Shown here in pieces: positions 42,000 through 43,984 of a DNA stretch of 43,984 bases. Positions within the stretch are counted from its first letter, which is position 1. The number at the start of each line of letters is the position of its first letter. Origin of the DNA: a virus. Position numbers and translations under genes: made by a program. A model generated the notes under the pieces. That model was not told the origin of the DNA. It did no database searches and saw nothing but the letters and a program-made list of their open reading frames with translations. Location of the stretch: IMG/VR virus record IMGVR_UViG_3300013126_000066, positions 1-43,984 of that record, one strand, 5' to 3'.

Positions 42000-42212
42000 T
42001 TAAAATATGTTTCCATCCATTTGTTTGTAGATTCTTTTTGATATATGCTTGATTTTTTTTGGACTCAATGAAAGGAGAAGGTTTTTATTTTTATCATTGA
42101 GTTTATGATATAAATTTATTATAATACAAGAATCATTGGATGAAAACATTTCTCCATCAATTATTATTTCTTGATTATAATCAAATGATTGTTGTAATTT
42201 ATTTATGTCCAC
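42000..42212 (-). CDS. Small hypothetical protein, 70 aa
   Basis: It uses a GTG start at 42212 that overlaps the end of the ADP-ribosyltransferase-like gene by 14 bp and ends at TAA 42000..42002. GGTGG just upstream may serve as a ribosome site. It is mixed helix/strand, with two Cys none of which form a motif. No Trp. Function unknown; overlap suggests coupling with the gene above. Confidence 0.55.
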   Translation of the reverse strand: MDINKLQQSFDYNQEIIIDGEMFSSNDSCIIINLYHKLNDKNKNLLLSLSPKKIKHISKRIYKQMDGNIF

Positions 42213-42981
42213 CTATTTTCTTTCCAAATCTATTTTTTTTGAGTGGCTTTCTATATTGATCATAATTTTGCACAACTCATCAAATGGCATTTTCTAGATT
42301 ATCATCAAAACTCATGTCTCTATCTTTTATAGTTAAATATCATATTCCACCTGAATTGTTTATAGGTATAATATTCTTTGCATTTGCTCCTCAAAAAATA
42401 ACTTGAGGCTCTTGATCTCCATAATGATATCATAGAGTTCCCGAAGATTGGAACATAACAGCTTCCTTTCCATATTTCCCCCTGCCTCTTTCTAGTCCAT
42501 ATCTTGTTGCGTGTTCTGGTAAGTATGCAAAATTATATCCACCATATTTTTTTACAGAAGATGTGTTTTTATAGTCGGTTGAAAATGGCAAATGCTCTCA
42601 TTCTTTTACACCATATTTAAAACCATTATATGCTATTGATTTTGCGTCATCTGTAAAATGAACAAGTCATTGAGGCTTTAAAAATCTCTGAAATTCCATA
42701 TTAGTAAATAATTGTTCTCTTTCTCTTTCATTAAAAATAGGAGATGTCATTAAATATTCTTTTTTTAAATCACTTGGAATATTTTTCGGATCATCAAATC
42801 GATCATAATCATCACCAAATTCTTCCTCAAGTCAATTATTAAAATCATCTATGTCAAAATAATAATCTTCCTGTTCTTGAGGAGATAGTTTTTCGTAAGA
42901 TTTTGCATATCGATACAATTCAGCATCATGCTGATCTAAATATTCTAAAAGTATTCTATCAAATTCTTCTTTTATATTCAT
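42199..42981 (-). CDS. ADP-ribosyltransferase-like protein, 260 aa
   Basis: The ATG at 42981 overlaps the end of the repeat-protein gene. TGA is Trp at about eight sites, including a WW pair near the C-terminus; the end is TAA 42199..42201. After an acidic ~95-aa N-terminus come WLVHFTDDAKSIAYNGFKYG, then YNFAYLPEHATRYG, then YGKEAVMFQSSG and GDQEPQVIFWGANAKNIIPI. This follows the ADP-ribosyltransferase fold: an H-x-T opening strand, an aromatic 'Y.FAY' strand and an acidic third motif (QE). Substrate unknown. With the polyvalent protein it is the second ART-like gene in this window. Confidence 0.62.
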
Positions 42982-43673
42982 TTTATATGCTTTAATTTAT
43001 CCTTATCCCTTAAAAATCTATTATACGCAGAATTTGAAATTGGATCTTTTTTTATTCCACTTAATATTATTTCTGGAACTTGTTTGTTTTTTACTATTAA
43101 AAATTTTGCAAAATTAAAAGAAAAATGAGCATCATCTGCTATACCATTTAAAATTATTTTATCAACTTCTTTATTATTTTCAATTAAAAATTTGGCAAAA
43201 CGATAAGCTTCACCTATATCTTGTGAAATGCCGCTTAAAATTATTTTATTTACTTGTATGTTATTCTCAATTAAAAAATGAGCGAACATTCTAGAGTGAA
43301 CTCCATCTTTTGCAATACTTTCTAAAAACCTTCTATCAATAAATTCATTATTTTTTATTAAATATATAGCATAAATCATAGATGATCAGTCATTTTCTGA
43401 AATTTTGTTTAAAACAAATTCACTAAAATTTACTTTTTCCGGATCGATGTTGCTTTTTGACAGAAATTTGATGAGTTGATCAAATACAGTTGGTTGATTT
43501 AGTATTTTAATTAAAAGTCTGTCATCAATTTGCTGATTATTTTTTATTAAAAATTTTGCAAATGAAAGACATGCAGATTCACCTTTTTTTATCGCTTTTA
43601 AAATTTGATTCTCTTTTGTAGCATCTTTCATTTCAAATAATTGATTCAAAATATAATTTTCTATTTTTTTCAT
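42972..43673 (-). CDS. Helical-repeat protein, 233 aa
   Basis: The frame starts at ATG 43673 and reads two TGA codons as Trp (43386 and 42978). The true stop is TAA 42972..42974, 10 bp into the next gene. It consists of about six repeats of ~35 residues built on 'FAKFLIENN..VDKIILNGI..D' (for example FAKFLIENNKEVDKIILNGI, and HFLIENNIQVNKIILSGI). Such alpha-alpha repeats form a solenoid and usually bind proteins. The target is unknown. The two neighbours downstream are the ART-like and glycosyltransferase genes. Confidence 0.7.
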
Positions 43674-43677
43674 TTTA

Positions 43678-43984
43678 TTAATTTACCTTTATTGTACCAG
43701 CTTCAACTGAATTTTTATATACAATTGTAGATCCGCTAGTTTTTATAAAATCAAGATATAAAGAATAAATTCCATTCAACCCAAGATCACCCTCTTTAAA
43801 TGTATAATGAATTTTATCAACAGATCCGGTTAAAGATTCATCAATAACTCCAGAAAATACTTCTTCATTTCTTGGATTAAATGCTCTTAATTTAATTGAT
43901 GAATAAGCCGATAGTGTTTCTGAATTATTGTTTGAATCAAAAACTTCGAATTCCAATTTTGTACCAAAGGTATTTCTTGGAATT
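43678..43984 (-). CDS. Partial beta-rich protein, C-terminal ~101 aa
   Basis: The frame is open to the window edge, so the N-terminus is missing; an internal TTG at 43956 is unlikely to be the real start. It ends at TAA, a few bases before the repeat-protein ATG. The sequence (for example TKLEFEVFDSNNN, YSSIKLRAFNPRNEEVF and GIYSLYLDFIKTSGST) is made of strands typical of an Ig-like or BppU-type fold. It could be the end of a fibre, adsorption or decoration protein. Confidence 0.55.
   Translation of the reverse strand, partial: IPRNTFGTKLEFEVFDSNNNSETLSAYSSIKLRAFNPRNEEVFSGVIDESLTGSVDKIHYTFKEGDLGLNGIYSLYLDFIKTSGSTIVYKNSVEAGTIKVN

Noticed and set aside
1-43984. Genetic code 25 (TGA = Gly) as used by Gracilibacteria/Absconditabacteria
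   Set aside because: TGA falls at Trp positions of T4 gp17 motifs and in aromatic-rich tube, sheath and protease motifs (WNWW, KLWWEGN). Gly would not fit there.
1-43984. TGA breaks as widespread pseudogenisation
   Set aside because: Frames rejoin without indels across dozens of TGA codons and never across TAA/TAG, and every core structural gene is affected alike. Decay would add other stops and frameshifts.

Overview
The window is a late structural, packaging and assembly block from a large tailed bacteriophage with a contractile, T4-like tail. The DNA is AT-rich. Nearly every gene lies on the minus strand and reads from high to low coordinates; only one small gene (18842..19150) is on the plus strand. 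Genes are packed, and many start codons overlap the previous stop (TAATG).

The key to reading it is that TGA is not a stop. Minus-strand frames broken by TGA rejoin into full-length, family-like proteins, while TAA and TAG end genes normally. In the terminase, TGA sits where T4 gp17 has tryptophan, so TGA = Trp (code-4 style), used beside TGG. The host could be a TGA-recoding bacterium, or the phage could recode on its own in a standard-code host. No tRNA gene was seen here to settle this.

Layout from high to low coordinates: (1) 43984-38955: partial beta-rich protein, helical-repeat protein, ADP-ribosyltransferase-like protein, glycosyltransferase, several small proteins, a histone-H1-like protein and a zinc-knuckle (SWIM-like) protein. 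(2) 38953-34182: acidic protein, a 752-aa 'polyvalent' protein (kinase-like plus ADP-ribosyltransferase-like domains), then the large terminase. (3) 34147-29822: a portal gene interrupted by two inteins, each carrying an HNH nuclease. (4) 29822-26331: an 1163-aa protein with an N-terminal 2H-phosphoesterase domain. (5) 26275-19740: prohead region with small core and membrane proteins, gp21-like protease, acidic scaffold and gp23-like major capsid protein, closed by a strong hairpin. (6) 19650-18842: a stand-alone PD-(D/E)XK-type nuclease converging with the lone plus-strand gene. (7) 18786-12404: connector or neck candidates, gp15-like protein, tail sheath and tail tube, closed by a terminator. 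(8) 12300-2102: a tail assembly chaperone with a frameshift at a T7 run, the tape measure protein, baseplate proteins and a 1799-aa giant tail or baseplate protein. (9) 1970-1: a compact family-A DNA polymerase-like protein, a hypothetical protein and the start of one more gene.

Together the genes build heads (portal, protease, scaffold, capsid), package DNA (terminase), and build tails (sheath, tube, chaperone, tape measure, baseplate). Putative virion-delivered enzymes (ADP-ribosyltransferase-like, kinase-like, 2H phosphoesterase) are threaded between them. A short AT motif (TATATAAT on the minus strand) recurs upstream of several gene groups and is a candidate late promoter.
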